A stretch of DNA of 64,000 nucleotides from Tectiglobus diatomicola (GTDB lineage: Bacteria > Pseudomonadota > Alphaproteobacteria > Rhizobiales > Hyphomicrobiaceae): positions 62,001 through 126,000 of the forward strand of contig JAZDSJ010000005.1 in NCBI GenBank assembly GCA_039583345.1, read 5' to 3'. Position 1 is the stretch's first letter. Each line of letters starts with the position of its first letter. The notes below the pieces were generated by a model. That model saw only the letters and a program-made list of their open reading frames with translations. It was not told the origin of the DNA and did no database searches. Below, piece after piece: positions 48,960 to 58,182 of the stretch. Position numbers and translations under genes: made by a program.

Positions 48960-49280
48960 AATTTTAACTACCTTATTTATAAAGTTTTTTCCTGATTACA
49001 GTTTCAGTTTTAGGCGTTAACGAAAGTATACAGAGTAACCCTAGAATTTTGAGTCTCTTAGAATTTCTATACATTGTTTTATAAAATGTACAAAATATTA
49101 ACGATAATGTTTAAAAATTTAATTCCTTTAGATACACGTCTAATTTTCAGTCTATCTATTAGAGTATCTTCTTATTCTAAAAAATTAGATTTCTCATTGG
49201 GGAATAATGTTTTTTAATGTTGCCTACAAAATAATTCGGCAGTGTATGATTTGTGTCTGGGTGTTAAATCTAAAACTTAA
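48960..49280. other. Intergenic region between the Clp-N protein gene and the ParA gene
   Basis: 320 bases. No remnant recognised. The ribosome site and probably a separate promoter of the ParA gene lie near its left end. Confidence 0.35.
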
Positions 49281-50828
49281 TTATAAAGCGTAGTCGATTC
49301 CGTTGCGGATAACTTTCTCTAAAATTCTAACGATATTATCTCCTGACAACGTTATCAATGAACCTACTGATGCAGCTACGATCCATCCACACCATCGCAT
49401 AACAATTCTGATGTAATTTGTTGAAACACGAATTTCGAATTGTTGATCAAGGAACTGTTTTTCAGAAATAGATCCATTTTTTAAGTTTGTTATAGAAGAC
49501 ATTACAAGCTTCAAAGTTCCTCTACCAGACCGCTTAGGTGTTATTTTCCAACGCCAGTTGTTATTATCATTTGGTTGTTTCTCTTGATTTTTTTTAATCC
49601 ACAGCATCTCAGGATAAACAGATTCTACATAAAAAGTATCATCCAGTGGTAGGAAACGTGCAACTATCGCCTCGTCCAAAATGATATTTCTGTGGTTTGA
49701 CGCTTCATCAAGTTGTACATTCTCTGAGAAGTTTTGAAATACTGTATTTGCAATTTGTATATCGATAACCTGAGTAAAGCCGATACGTATGCTACGAGGG
49801 ACGTTATCTAAGATAAGGTTTTTGCTATAATCATGTTTAAGATGTGTTGATTGAGTTGGATCGCTACTTTGAGAAAAGTTTGGTTTAATGTCTGGCGTTA
49901 CAGCATACGACTTAGGCAGCGATTGCGTGTCTGAGTATCTTCGGCGTGAAGTCAAAATATCTGAAGATGTTATTTTTGTCTTTTGTTGTTTTAAGGAACA
50001 AGCATCAGTATTCTGCATTAAAGGAAAATTTGAAAGCATTGTGTTGCTAGAATTTGCAGGTTGTTCTTTAAAAGAAGATGCGATGTGAGACGTCTCTTGT
50101 AAAGGTGTACCAGAATTTGATTGTTGCGCTTTCGAAGATATAGTTGAATTGACAGGAAGAGAATTATGTGAGGAGCGACGCTCAAAGCGTGCTAGTGATT
50201 CGTCTGTTTTTGCATGTTGGTATAATTTATTTTTTATGGAGTTATGGCCATGCTTTGGATTATTCATCGTGTAATCTTCACTAGCACACAAATTGTTTGA
50301 TTGAGAGGATGTTTCAGCATCAATACTAGCAGGCGGCTTTAAACTAGATGAGTCATAAGAATTTGAGTTCTGAGATAATTGCAGCGCACTTATGGCAGCC
50401 TGGAATGTTAGACCTTGTGAGCCTAGCATTTTGGCAGCTGGTGTTTGGCCATCGCCAATAATTGCGGCAAGAACAATGGCTCCATTCACCTCGTTTCGTT
50501 TGCTTTTTTGTGCGGCTAACGCTGCTGAATTTACGATACGTGTTGCCTCAGAGTCCAGCATAGGGGCAACTTTTCCATCACTAGCATAGCGATCATTAAG
50601 TGATCCTATATGATTATATGCATCTGTATAAAGTTTGTCTTGGTTAACGGCGCAAGACTTAAAAATGAGCTCAGCCTCTGGGTCTTTATTGAGAGCTAGA
50701 AGTATGTGCTCTATTGTAACAAGACGATGATTTTGTTCCGCAGCATATTTACCAGCGCGTCGTAATGTTGTTCTTAAATTATCCGACAGCCCAACGCGAT
50801 TTTCACTGTCATGCACAGGTTGCGACAT
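49281..50828 (-). CDS. Clp N-terminal-domain protein with disordered linker and C-terminal membrane anchor
   Basis: 515 residues in three parts. Residues 10-150 form a double Clp-N repeat as in ClpA/ClpB: LRRAGKYAAEQNHRLVTIEH, ILLALNKDPEAE and later ALAAQKSKRNEVNGAIVLAA. Residues 155-340 are rich in Ser, Asn, Gln and Thr and look disordered. Residues 340-470 form a beta-rich module (VPRSIRIGFTQVIDIQIANT, WRWKITPKRSGRGTLKLVMS). One membrane helix (WCGWIVAASVGSLITLSG) follows near residue 480. No AAA+ module is present, so it is not an unfoldase. Similar proteins occur in alphaproteobacteria as Clp protease N-terminal domain proteins. Role unknown; it may gather substrates at the membrane (inference). 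Confidence 0.8.
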   Translation of the reverse strand: MSQPVHDSENRVGLSDNLRTTLRRAGKYAAEQNHRLVTIEHILLALNKDPEAELIFKSCAVNQDKLYTDAYNHIGSLNDRYASDGKVAPMLDSEATRIVNSAALAAQKSKRNEVNGAIVLAAIIGDGQTPAAKMLGSQGLTFQAAISALQLSQNSNSYDSSSLKPPASIDAETSSQSNNLCASEDYTMNNPKHGHNSIKNKLYQHAKTDESLARFERRSSHNSLPVNSTISSKAQQSNSGTPLQETSHIASSFKEQPANSSNTMLSNFPLMQNTDACSLKQQKTKITSSDILTSRRRYSDTQSLPKSYAVTPDIKPNFSQSSDPTQSTHLKHDYSKNLILDNVPRSIRIGFTQVIDIQIANTVFQNFSENVQLDEASNHRNIILDEAIVARFLPLDDTFYVESVYPEMLWIKKNQEKQPNDNNNWRWKITPKRSGRGTLKLVMSSITNLKNGSISEKQFLDQQFEIRVSTNYIRIVMRWCGWIVAASVGSLITLSGDNIVRILEKVIRNGIDYAL

Positions 50829-51113
50829 TCAAGCTCCAATCTGGTCACCTAGTACAGCCTTAAAAATAAATTAAGTGTACTTGGAATAGAGTAATATGCT
50901 CGATATGTTTAATACTTAGATCAAATTTAATTTTAGAAATTTAGATGTCTTTAAAAGTTTGGTTAAATTCTACGATATTTTCATATTTTTTATATATAGC
51001 AAGTTGAGCTACAAGAAAAAAGTATATTTAAGATCCTACACTACAGATTAATATATCTAAGATTCTCTGTACTAACGAGAAAATAATCAGATGTCATTAC
51101 GGGTATAATCTTG

Positions 51114-52046
51114 ATGCAAAGAAAATCAATGATGGAAGATTCAATAAAACACTCACCATCGAACGAATGTTCACATGATAAGGTAAGGGTGCTTGCTGAG
51201 GCATTGCCACACATGCTTGCTTATGATGGTCAAACTATAGTTATTAAGTTTGGTGGCAATGCAATGGGAGACGAATTACTCTCTAAAACTTTTGCTCAAG
51301 ATATTGTTTATTTGAAACAATCAGGGGTTAATCCTATCGTGGTTCATGGGGGTGGGCCGCAAATCGCTGAAATGCTAGAAAGGCTGCGGATACAGTCAAA
51401 ATTCATTAATGGACTTCGTGTTACTGATAAACCTACTGTCGAGATTGTAGAGATGGTTCTCGCTGGTAAAATTAACAAAGATATTGTCGCCTCAATTAAT
51501 GCGCAGGGTGGTAATGCTGTTGGTATATGTGGCAAAGATGCTAAACTTATGACTTCAAAACGTATTACACAAATATCAGATTCAGAACCCAACCTTATGA
51601 GAACTGTGGATATAGGTTTTGTTGGCGAACCAGTTGAAGTTGATCCTTATATAGTAAAGATACTTTCGCAATCAGACTTCATACCGGTTGTTGCCCCTAT
51701 TGGTGCTACAAAAGAGGGAGAGACTATGAATATCAACGCTGATACATTCGCTTCTTCTTTAGCTGTAGCAATTGGTGCTAAACGTCTTTTATTGCTTACA
51801 GATGTTACTGGAGTGCTAGATGATAATCTCAAACTCATTCCGGAGCTTAACATTGAGAAAACTAAAAAATTAATCCGTAATGGCACAATATCAGGCGGCA
51901 TGCTACCTAAGATTAAGGGGTGTCTCGAGGTTCTTGAGGGCGGTGTAGAAGCTGTTGTGATAATTGATGGACGAGTCCCTCACTGTGTTCTTCTAGAGCT
52001 TTTTACTGACCACGGTGTTGGTACATTGTTGCGTAGTGCGGGGTAG
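51114..52046 (+). CDS. argB: Acetylglutamate kinase
   Basis: Second step of arginine synthesis, phosphorylating N-acetylglutamate. Amino-acid kinase fold: TIVIKFGGNAMGDE (phosphate Lys and Gly loop), NPIVVHGGGPQIAEMLERL, NAVGICGKDAKLM, LLLLTDVTGVLDD, and SGGMLPKIKGCLEVLEGGVE near the C-terminus. The C-terminal VLLELFTDHGVGTLL is also typical. About 310 residues. Several nearby ATGs exist (51114, 51129, 51132); 51114 is used because ACGGG lies upstream. It is isolated; the engB partner common in alphaproteobacteria is not adjacent. Confidence 0.93.
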   Translation: MQRKSMMEDSIKHSPSNECSHDKVRVLAEALPHMLAYDGQTIVIKFGGNAMGDELLSKTFAQDIVYLKQSGVNPIVVHGGGPQIAEMLERLRIQSKFINGLRVTDKPTVEIVEMVLAGKINKDIVASINAQGGNAVGICGKDAKLMTSKRITQISDSEPNLMRTVDIGFVGEPVEVDPYIVKILSQSDFIPVVAPIGATKEGETMNINADTFASSLAVAIGAKRLLLLTDVTGVLDDNLKLIPELNIEKTKKLIRNGTISGGMLPKIKGCLEVLEGGVEAVVIIDGRVPHCVLLELFTDHGVGTLLRSAG

Positions 52047-52972
52047 TCTAGTATTTCTTTATCTCTATAGTCAAAAATAGTAAAGGTAAAACATGATATA
52101 CAAAATACTACTAATTAGTTTGTTTATAAAGTCTAAACACTAAAATTTAAGTTTATCACAAAAATTCTTTTTCTGTAACTTAAAAATACAAAATGAAAAC
52201 ACACATTAAGTAAAATCTATCCACACAGAAGTAAATTATGTCAATATAGCTGATACACTTTATTAACCTGACGATCAGAAGCTGCAGCACAAACAGCAAC
52301 TAAAGCTTTTGTTTTAAGGATAGTAAGTTAATGCTAGGAGAAGAATTCTCAAAATTGTAATATTCTAACTAATTAATTGTGTGAATACTTTAGGACACTA
52401 AAAAACTTAGGCTGGATTTACAGTTTTCATAGCAAAAATGCTTTCTTATGACTATAAAATGAGAGCTTAATTTCATTCATATAATAAACCTGCCTACTAA
52501 CTTAGTTTTAAACGAATTAATTTTCAGAACTACTATTCGCTGTTACCTGATATTCTGTCAAATGAGTTTATCTAGTATTGATTGTTAGAAGATAGACATA
52601 ATAGTGTATCACTAAGCATATTTTAGTCTAATAATTCAGTTAGATGTACCTAAAGTTGACATTTTTTGGTGTCTACATTCTTTAGAGCAGGTGTAGATTG
52701 CTCTATTTGAGGTAAGTATCAAATCTATTTTACGACTCACTGGGTCTATAATGCGTAGACTATAGTTCAAACTTATATATTTGGTCTTCAGATATAAGAA
52801 CGCTGAGAGACAGATGTGTTGTCGAAAAACTCGGATAACAATACTAATTTTGAGTTCCAACTTTATTGCTGGCACAACTTAGACACTATAGCTGGTCAGA
52901 AATTTATTTACATCGTACATTTCTGACTGCGGCATATTATATTACGCAGCAGACATTGCATTGGATAGCGAC
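52047..52972. other. Long non-coding stretch after argB
   Basis: More than 900 bases of stop-rich AT-rich DNA. A HAD-type nucleotidase and dapD/dapE often follow argB in alphaproteobacteria. I saw no trace of their motifs. Confidence 0.4.
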
Positions 52973-53977
52973 ATGTCGATCTTTATAACAGGAACTGCTG
53001 GTTTTATTGGGTTTCACGTTGCTTATCATTTATTAAAAAATGGCAACAGAGTAATAGGCTTAGATAATGTTAACGATTACTATGACGTAACACTTAAAGA
53101 GGCTCGATTAGAAATTTTGAATAAATATGCTGAGTTTGAATTCGTGCGTGCGGGGTTACATGACACAAACGTTGTAAAAAAGGTTTTTGAAATTTATCAT
53201 CCAGATGTAGTTATTAACCTAGCCGCTCAGGCAGGGGTACGTTACAGCTCAACTAATCCTTATGTTTTTTTAGAATCCAATATTTTAGGTTTTCTGAATA
53301 TTCTTGAAGCTTGTCGGTATAATGGAGTGAAGCATTTAATCTTTGCATCGAGTAGCTCTGTATATGGTTTAAATGCTCAACCGCCTTTCAAGGAAACTGA
53401 TGACGTTAATCATCCCGTAAGTCTGTATGCTGCAAGTAAGAAATCAAACGAACTAATGGCATATTCTTACGCATATTTGTATAATCTTCCTATCTCGGGC
53501 CTTAGATTCTTTACTGTATATGGTCCTTGGGGGCGACCAGATATGGCCTACTTCAAGTTTTTGAGAGCTATTTTAGATGAACAAACGATTCAGGTTTTTA
53601 ATCATGGCAATCACTCTCGTGATCTTACCTATATTGATGATGTTGTTAATAGCATAACACGCATTATCAATCTCCCTCCGTTATCTACTGCATTAGATAA
53701 TTCGAATTTACCCCAAGCTAGTGACATGAAGGTGCCATATTGCGTATACAACGTAGGAAATAATAAACCTATAAAATTAATGCATATAATTGAAACCTTA
53801 GAAAAAGAGCTAGGTAAAACAGCAAAAAAAGAATTTTTATCGATTCAAGCTGGAGATATGGTTACAACATGTGCCGATGTAGACTCCTTAGCAAAACGCA
53901 TCCAATTCTTACCTTCAACTCCCTTTCGTGTCGGTCTTAAAAAGTTTGTAAAATGGTATTTAGAATTTTATAGCTAA
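52973..53977 (+). CDS. NAD-dependent epimerase, probably UDP-glucuronate 4-epimerase
   Basis: Extended-SDR enzyme that likely converts UDP-glucuronate to UDP-galacturonate for lipopolysaccharide or capsule. The NAD-binding FITGTAGFIGFHVAYHLL opens the protein. Substrate-group signatures are LDNVNDYYDVTLKEARL, AAQAGVRYSSTNPY, ASSSSVYG, YAASKKSNELMAYSYAYLY with the catalytic Tyr-x3-Lys, and GLRFFTVYGPWGRPDMAYFK, matching LpsL/CapI. 334 residues from ATG 52973; a TTG at 52961 is in frame but less likely. No other sugar-nucleotide genes lie nearby. Confidence 0.86.
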   Translation: MSIFITGTAGFIGFHVAYHLLKNGNRVIGLDNVNDYYDVTLKEARLEILNKYAEFEFVRAGLHDTNVVKKVFEIYHPDVVINLAAQAGVRYSSTNPYVFLESNILGFLNILEACRYNGVKHLIFASSSSVYGLNAQPPFKETDDVNHPVSLYAASKKSNELMAYSYAYLYNLPISGLRFFTVYGPWGRPDMAYFKFLRAILDEQTIQVFNHGNHSRDLTYIDDVVNSITRIINLPPLSTALDNSNLPQASDMKVPYCVYNVGNNKPIKLMHIIETLEKELGKTAKKEFLSIQAGDMVTTCADVDSLAKRIQFLPSTPFRVGLKKFVKWYLEFYS

Positions 53978-55136
53978 TTGCTAATTCATAGGCTGTTACA
54001 TGAGTGTAATATCTTTATGTGTTTGTAGTTATTTTACAAATTAAGAATACTAGTATTTAGCTGTAATGACAGCATCTTAATGTTGTAATATTGTATTTTA
54101 AAACACAGTCGCTTTAGCAGATCATGTTAAATTGTATTTATGGTTCATGAGCATGTCTTAGTTCGCTCAGCTTTTGTTAATTACTTTATCTCGATATCTG
54201 TGATCAAGGCGGATCACACTAGAGCAACATTGTACAGTGAGACAATCAGGTTTATAGACCAGATTTGGTATTACAAATTCACACTAAATCAGTCTTAAAT
54301 TAATAATATCATTAGCGTGTCACTTCTTTTTGTAAAGCTTAAGTCCTATTATATAATGACAAACATAAGGGGAGGCATGCTTTAAAGCAAGATCCATTGA
54401 GAATTAGCTTCTTTACGACAAAATATCGAAGAACCACACAGACTAAACAACAATACATTGAAAGTATGGATTGAGAAGTATCGTAGATTTTAAGCCAGCA
54501 TGGAGTTCGATTAGTGAAACTAATATTCACTATAATAGCCAATATCAAAGTAGAAATTGTTGCACTTTATTAAAGTTTTAGCTGTATATAAAAGACCCAC
54601 GTAAGTAATTACGTTCAAATACTTTTTTGCAAACAACCACATCATAAGTAAGTTTTCGTAAAACCTAGACCATAAGATTATGATGATATCATAGTTTTCG
54701 AAAAAAACTCATTATGACCCTCTGGCCGTGTCTTCTAAAATTATAAGCTTTCAATATAAAAATTAAATAGAATTTGGGCTGTCTTACGGCATATAAGTTT
54801 TAAGATCCATTAATCATGTGATTATAATGTATGCATGATAATGAATTTATTGACTAGTTTATGTAGATGCACTTATATCACAAAATAATCGTTTGCTAGT
54901 TTCATATAGTGTATAGCGAATTAAGTAATATCCATTTTTTTAACACAAATCTTGGTTTTCTTATGTGAGAATGCATTATACCTTAGTATAAGACCTATGT
55001 CTTAGTGTTATAAGGCTTTAGTTGATCCACAAACTTTAAAATACTGATAATGACTGCTATAGACACAACAAATTATTTTCATTCTAAACTAGACCGATAA
55101 TAATTTCCCTAACTATCTTAAAGAGGCAATAGTATT
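53978..55136. other. Long non-coding stretch before the SDR gene
   Basis: About 1.16 kb with no supported gene. I searched the last 600 bases for a PurF C-terminus, which an inversion model might leave here, and saw none. AAAGAGG at 55120-55126 is the ribosome site of the SDR gene. Confidence 0.4.
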
Positions 55137-55868
55137 ATGGGATGTGAGCTTGATAAAAGATTGGCACTTGTTACTGGCGCATCCGACGGTATAGGGCGTG
55201 CTGTTGCCAAAGCTCTTGCTCGGGAAGGCGCTCACATGATCCTTGTCGCCAGAAGAGTTTCTGCGCTCAAAGATCTTGATGATGAAATAAGAGCGCTTAA
55301 CGGTTCAGCTACATTGGTTCAGCTTGACTTAAAAAATGGTGAAAAAGTTGATGTTCTTGGCCCTACTATTTTTGAGCGTTGGGGGCGTTTAGATGTTGTG
55401 GTTGCTAGTGCAGGAATTCTAGGCAATTTATCACCTTTGACTCACATTACTCAGGAATCTTGGGATTCAGTGATTACAACTAATTTGACAGCGAACTGGA
55501 GATTAATTCGGAGTATAGATCCAGTGTTGCGTAAATCAGATGCTGGTCGGGGAGTTTTTGTTACATGCCCTGCATCTCTCGGGGAACAAGCTTATTGGGG
55601 ACCTTATGCTGTCTCTAAAGCTGGTCTGGAAGCTCTTGTGAAGACCTACGCCTGTGAGCTGTCTAATACAACTACAAAGGTAAACCTAATTAATCCTGGC
55701 ATTGTTGCAACAGGATTACGCGCAAAGGGTTTTCCGGGAGAAAACGCTGAAGAGTTAAACACTCCCGAGGATATTACACCTCTATTTATCGAGCTTACCG
55801 CACCTGAGTTAAAAGCTAACGGTGAAGTATTCTGTTTTAAAGAATCTCAGAAAAACTATAAAGTTTGA
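55137..55868 (+). CDS. Short-chain dehydrogenase/reductase, YciK-like, with Cys at the catalytic Ser position
   Basis: Classical SDR, 243 residues. LALVTGASDGIGRAVAKAL binds the dinucleotide, VASAGILG is the NAG-like strand, and ITTNLTANWRLI carries the structural Asn. The active site reads FVTCPASLGEQAYWGPYAVS followed by Lys. The residue 13 before the catalytic Tyr is normally Ser and is Cys here. In many alphaproteobacteria the gene directly after cvpA-purF is an SDR of this kind; here it lies 6 kb away in the opposite orientation. The substrate is unknown. Whether it is catalytically active is uncertain. Confidence 0.82.
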   Translation: MGCELDKRLALVTGASDGIGRAVAKALAREGAHMILVARRVSALKDLDDEIRALNGSATLVQLDLKNGEKVDVLGPTIFERWGRLDVVVASAGILGNLSPLTHITQESWDSVITTNLTANWRLIRSIDPVLRKSDAGRGVFVTCPASLGEQAYWGPYAVSKAGLEALVKTYACELSNTTTKVNLINPGIVATGLRAKGFPGENAEELNTPEDITPLFIELTAPELKANGEVFCFKESQKNYKV

Positions 55869-57036
55869 AGCTATAATTTACTTTATAAGGTATAAAATCG
55901 TAATAATTTATTTGCAAATTTGTTTGTTTAACGTAGACGTATAATCCTAAAAAGCAATTTTAATATTTAAGACGTTTTTTGGTTAATCTGGTTATTTAAT
56001 ACAATAATCATATTGCATCTAATTTTTGAGAACGTCGTTTGGTGTTAGTTAAGCTGTCATAATTGCAAGATGAATAAATTTTAAATAGTAGAATAGAGCC
56101 GAAGTTGATCCATGCGTTTGAATACACTTACTTTAGAAGTGAAAATATCAAAGAAATATAGTAAAGCTAGATTGAATTTTACATACAATATTACAATTAA
56201 TTCGATTTAGCTATGGAGTAATTATTGAAGCTGTGCTTTCCTTTCATAAACTTCTTGTTTAAAAATGACGACTTAACATTTGTCACCATCTCATCCGCTT
56301 TATCTTAAATGACTATCTAATAGGCAATGTCAGGCTTAACTAAAGGTCTTATATTACAGTTGTAAAGTTAGTTTGCAATGTTAAGTGTTTATGATTGTAT
56401 TCTAAAAATTGTTATAGGCGCAGTCTTAACCTACAAGTGCGATGCTTTTCTTAGCTGTAAGGTATATTAATTATATAAAAATTAAATTTTGAGTGAAAGG
56501 AATTTGCATGAATCTAATTTGTCATCATTAAGGTAGTTTGAGTTCACTTAGTAAGTTACATTATAATCATTTATGACTAACACTTTGATGATGTTCTAGT
56601 ACCAGCCGAGGACAAAGACTTTTATCTTTATGGGCTATTTGTGTACAAGTTGCAGATAAATTTTCTGAGATAACTAGTTTTTTATCAGGAGTTTCAAGAC
56701 TATTGCGGTTTTTAACTATTTGGCTACATCATTGGCATGATAGTATATAGGCTTAAAGTTAAAGCCTTTAATATAATCTATTGAAATTTTTATTAAAAAA
56801 TCACTTTTTTAAAATTTAAACCAGGGAAATACAGATATATTTTGTCATAGTGATTTAAGCTAAAGTTTTCGTTTTCTTAAAAAGAGCAACGGTATGTATC
56901 CGCATTTTCTCTACTAGAAAGGTTTTCAGATATTATTAAGAATTTAGGGAGTTTATTTGCTTTCAAAGTCTGATTTTTATATCAGTGCTCATGGTCTGAA
57001 TTACTAGTTAATTGAATTAATGAGAATTTTTACACT
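55869..57036. other. Long non-coding stretch between the SDR and endonuclease genes
   Basis: About 1.17 kb, AT-rich, between converging genes. A roughly 50-codon open patch at about 56590-56750 (+ strand) looks faintly protein-like but could not be identified. No RNA gene or terminator with T-tract was clear. Confidence 0.4.
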
Positions 57037-57780
57037 TTAAAAATTATTTCGAGTTTCACATTTACTGCCGAACAGCTGATTTGCAACGGAAGGTGTGTCG
57101 ATGAAAGGGTTGCGATTTCCCTGAATTCTTGCTACACGATCGTGTCGATTTCGCTCAATTGTATCGACGGGATCCTCTTTGTGCCAAATTAATAACATGC
57201 AAAGATTTCCTACATTATTGCTTTTCCTCGTTACAAATTTTTTTACTAATTGCAGATCGGGGTTACCACTACGGCCTTCATAGCGAATATCCATATAGAA
57301 TAAGGATCTCGCGATATCGCCTTTAATTTCATTACGTGGCTCAAAATTTCTTTTCCCAATGAAAGTGTTGGGGGCTTCACCTTCGGGCTTTCCATCCTCG
57401 CCGAAATCAAGATTTCCTCTTCTTCGATTAACCGATGCATCTACTGGGTGGACGTGATGAAGATCAGATTTCATCGGTAATTTTTGAGTGCCACGGGATT
57501 GAGGCCAGAGGTGCTCACGGTTCCAGCCATTATTATTGTCAGTCACAGAACGAATAGTCTTGTCTTGAATACGATTGGTGTAAAAAAGTCGTATTTTACG
57601 TCCTGCATCTTCGACTAAGTCGATCTCAGCTAAAGCTTGCCAGAGTTCTTTGTAAGATAAAACCTTATGTCCATTTTTTGCTTTTTCATGTAATATATTT
57701 CTCAACTGTTGTGAAAACACAGTTTCATTACCGCAGAAAATTACAATCACCATAGCGTAAAGAATAAAGCGCATAAACAA
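57037..57780 (-). CDS. Secreted endonuclease I family nuclease
   Basis: EndA/Vvn-type non-specific DNA/RNA endonuclease. An N-terminal signal peptide (FILYAMVIVIFCGNETVFSQ) indicates export to periplasm or outside. The beta-beta-alpha metal core contains NREHLWPQSRG and DLHHVHPVDASVNRRRGNLD. MDIRYEG, WHKEDPVDTIERNRHDRVAR and IQGNRNPFID complete the signature, with the conserved Glu and Asn for Mg binding. 247 residues, intact. Reverse strand, single gene. It may salvage nucleotides from foreign DNA, which would matter if purine synthesis is lost (inference). Confidence 0.9.
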   Translation of the reverse strand: MFMRFILYAMVIVIFCGNETVFSQQLRNILHEKAKNGHKVLSYKELWQALAEIDLVEDAGRKIRLFYTNRIQDKTIRSVTDNNNGWNREHLWPQSRGTQKLPMKSDLHHVHPVDASVNRRRGNLDFGEDGKPEGEAPNTFIGKRNFEPRNEIKGDIARSLFYMDIRYEGRSGNPDLQLVKKFVTRKSNNVGNLCMLLIWHKEDPVDTIERNRHDRVARIQGNRNPFIDTPSVANQLFGSKCETRNNF

Positions 57781-58098
57781 TTCCTCTAAAAAGTTTATGA
57801 TGTTTGTAGTGGCAAGATATGGCTTTATTAGATCAATAATTATAAGATAGTTATTTGTGAACGTGTTAAATAAATCAAACTCTATTTCTATGATAATTGT
57901 GTATAACTACAAAGTATTGGCCTGAAAGTAAGAGGACAACAAAATAAAAAACTAAATAGAACTTACCAACTAAAAAATCAATTTCGCATGATTATTGTGT
58001 AGTACATTCAGCTATTTTAGTTAAAGTAGTTTTTAAACATCACTATATCAATAAGCTTTATCGTTGGTGTTAAATCATATAATTGTCCTTATCTAATG
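57781..58098. other. Divergent intergenic region endonuclease / gltX
   Basis: AT-rich spacer. A comEC gene commonly lies next to gltX in alphaproteobacteria; none is visible here. Confidence 0.35.
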
Positions 58099-58127
58099 TT
58101 GACAGCTATGCCTTGCAAGTCTGAAAT
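58099..58127 (+). promoter_or_regulatory. Probable sigma-70-type promoter of gltX
   Basis: TTGACA at 58099-58104 and TGAAAT at 58122-58127, separated by 17 bases. The -10 box matches the consensus at four of six positions. The gltX start lies 55 bases downstream. Confidence 0.4.
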
Positions 58128-58182
58128 AAGACATCAAATGATTTTACTCGATTTAATATAAGAGAACTATAAGACAAGAATA

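Noticed and set aside
52636..52875. 79-codon reverse frame before the epimerase gene
   Set aside because: No ribosome site or similarity; sits in a stop-rich AT desert where such frames are expected by chance.
56590..56750. About 50 open codons with protein-like composition between SDR and endonuclease; another frame briefly reads FDDVLVPAE as in IMP dehydrogenase
   Set aside because: The resemblance does not extend beyond a few residues in either frame; too short to claim a remnant.
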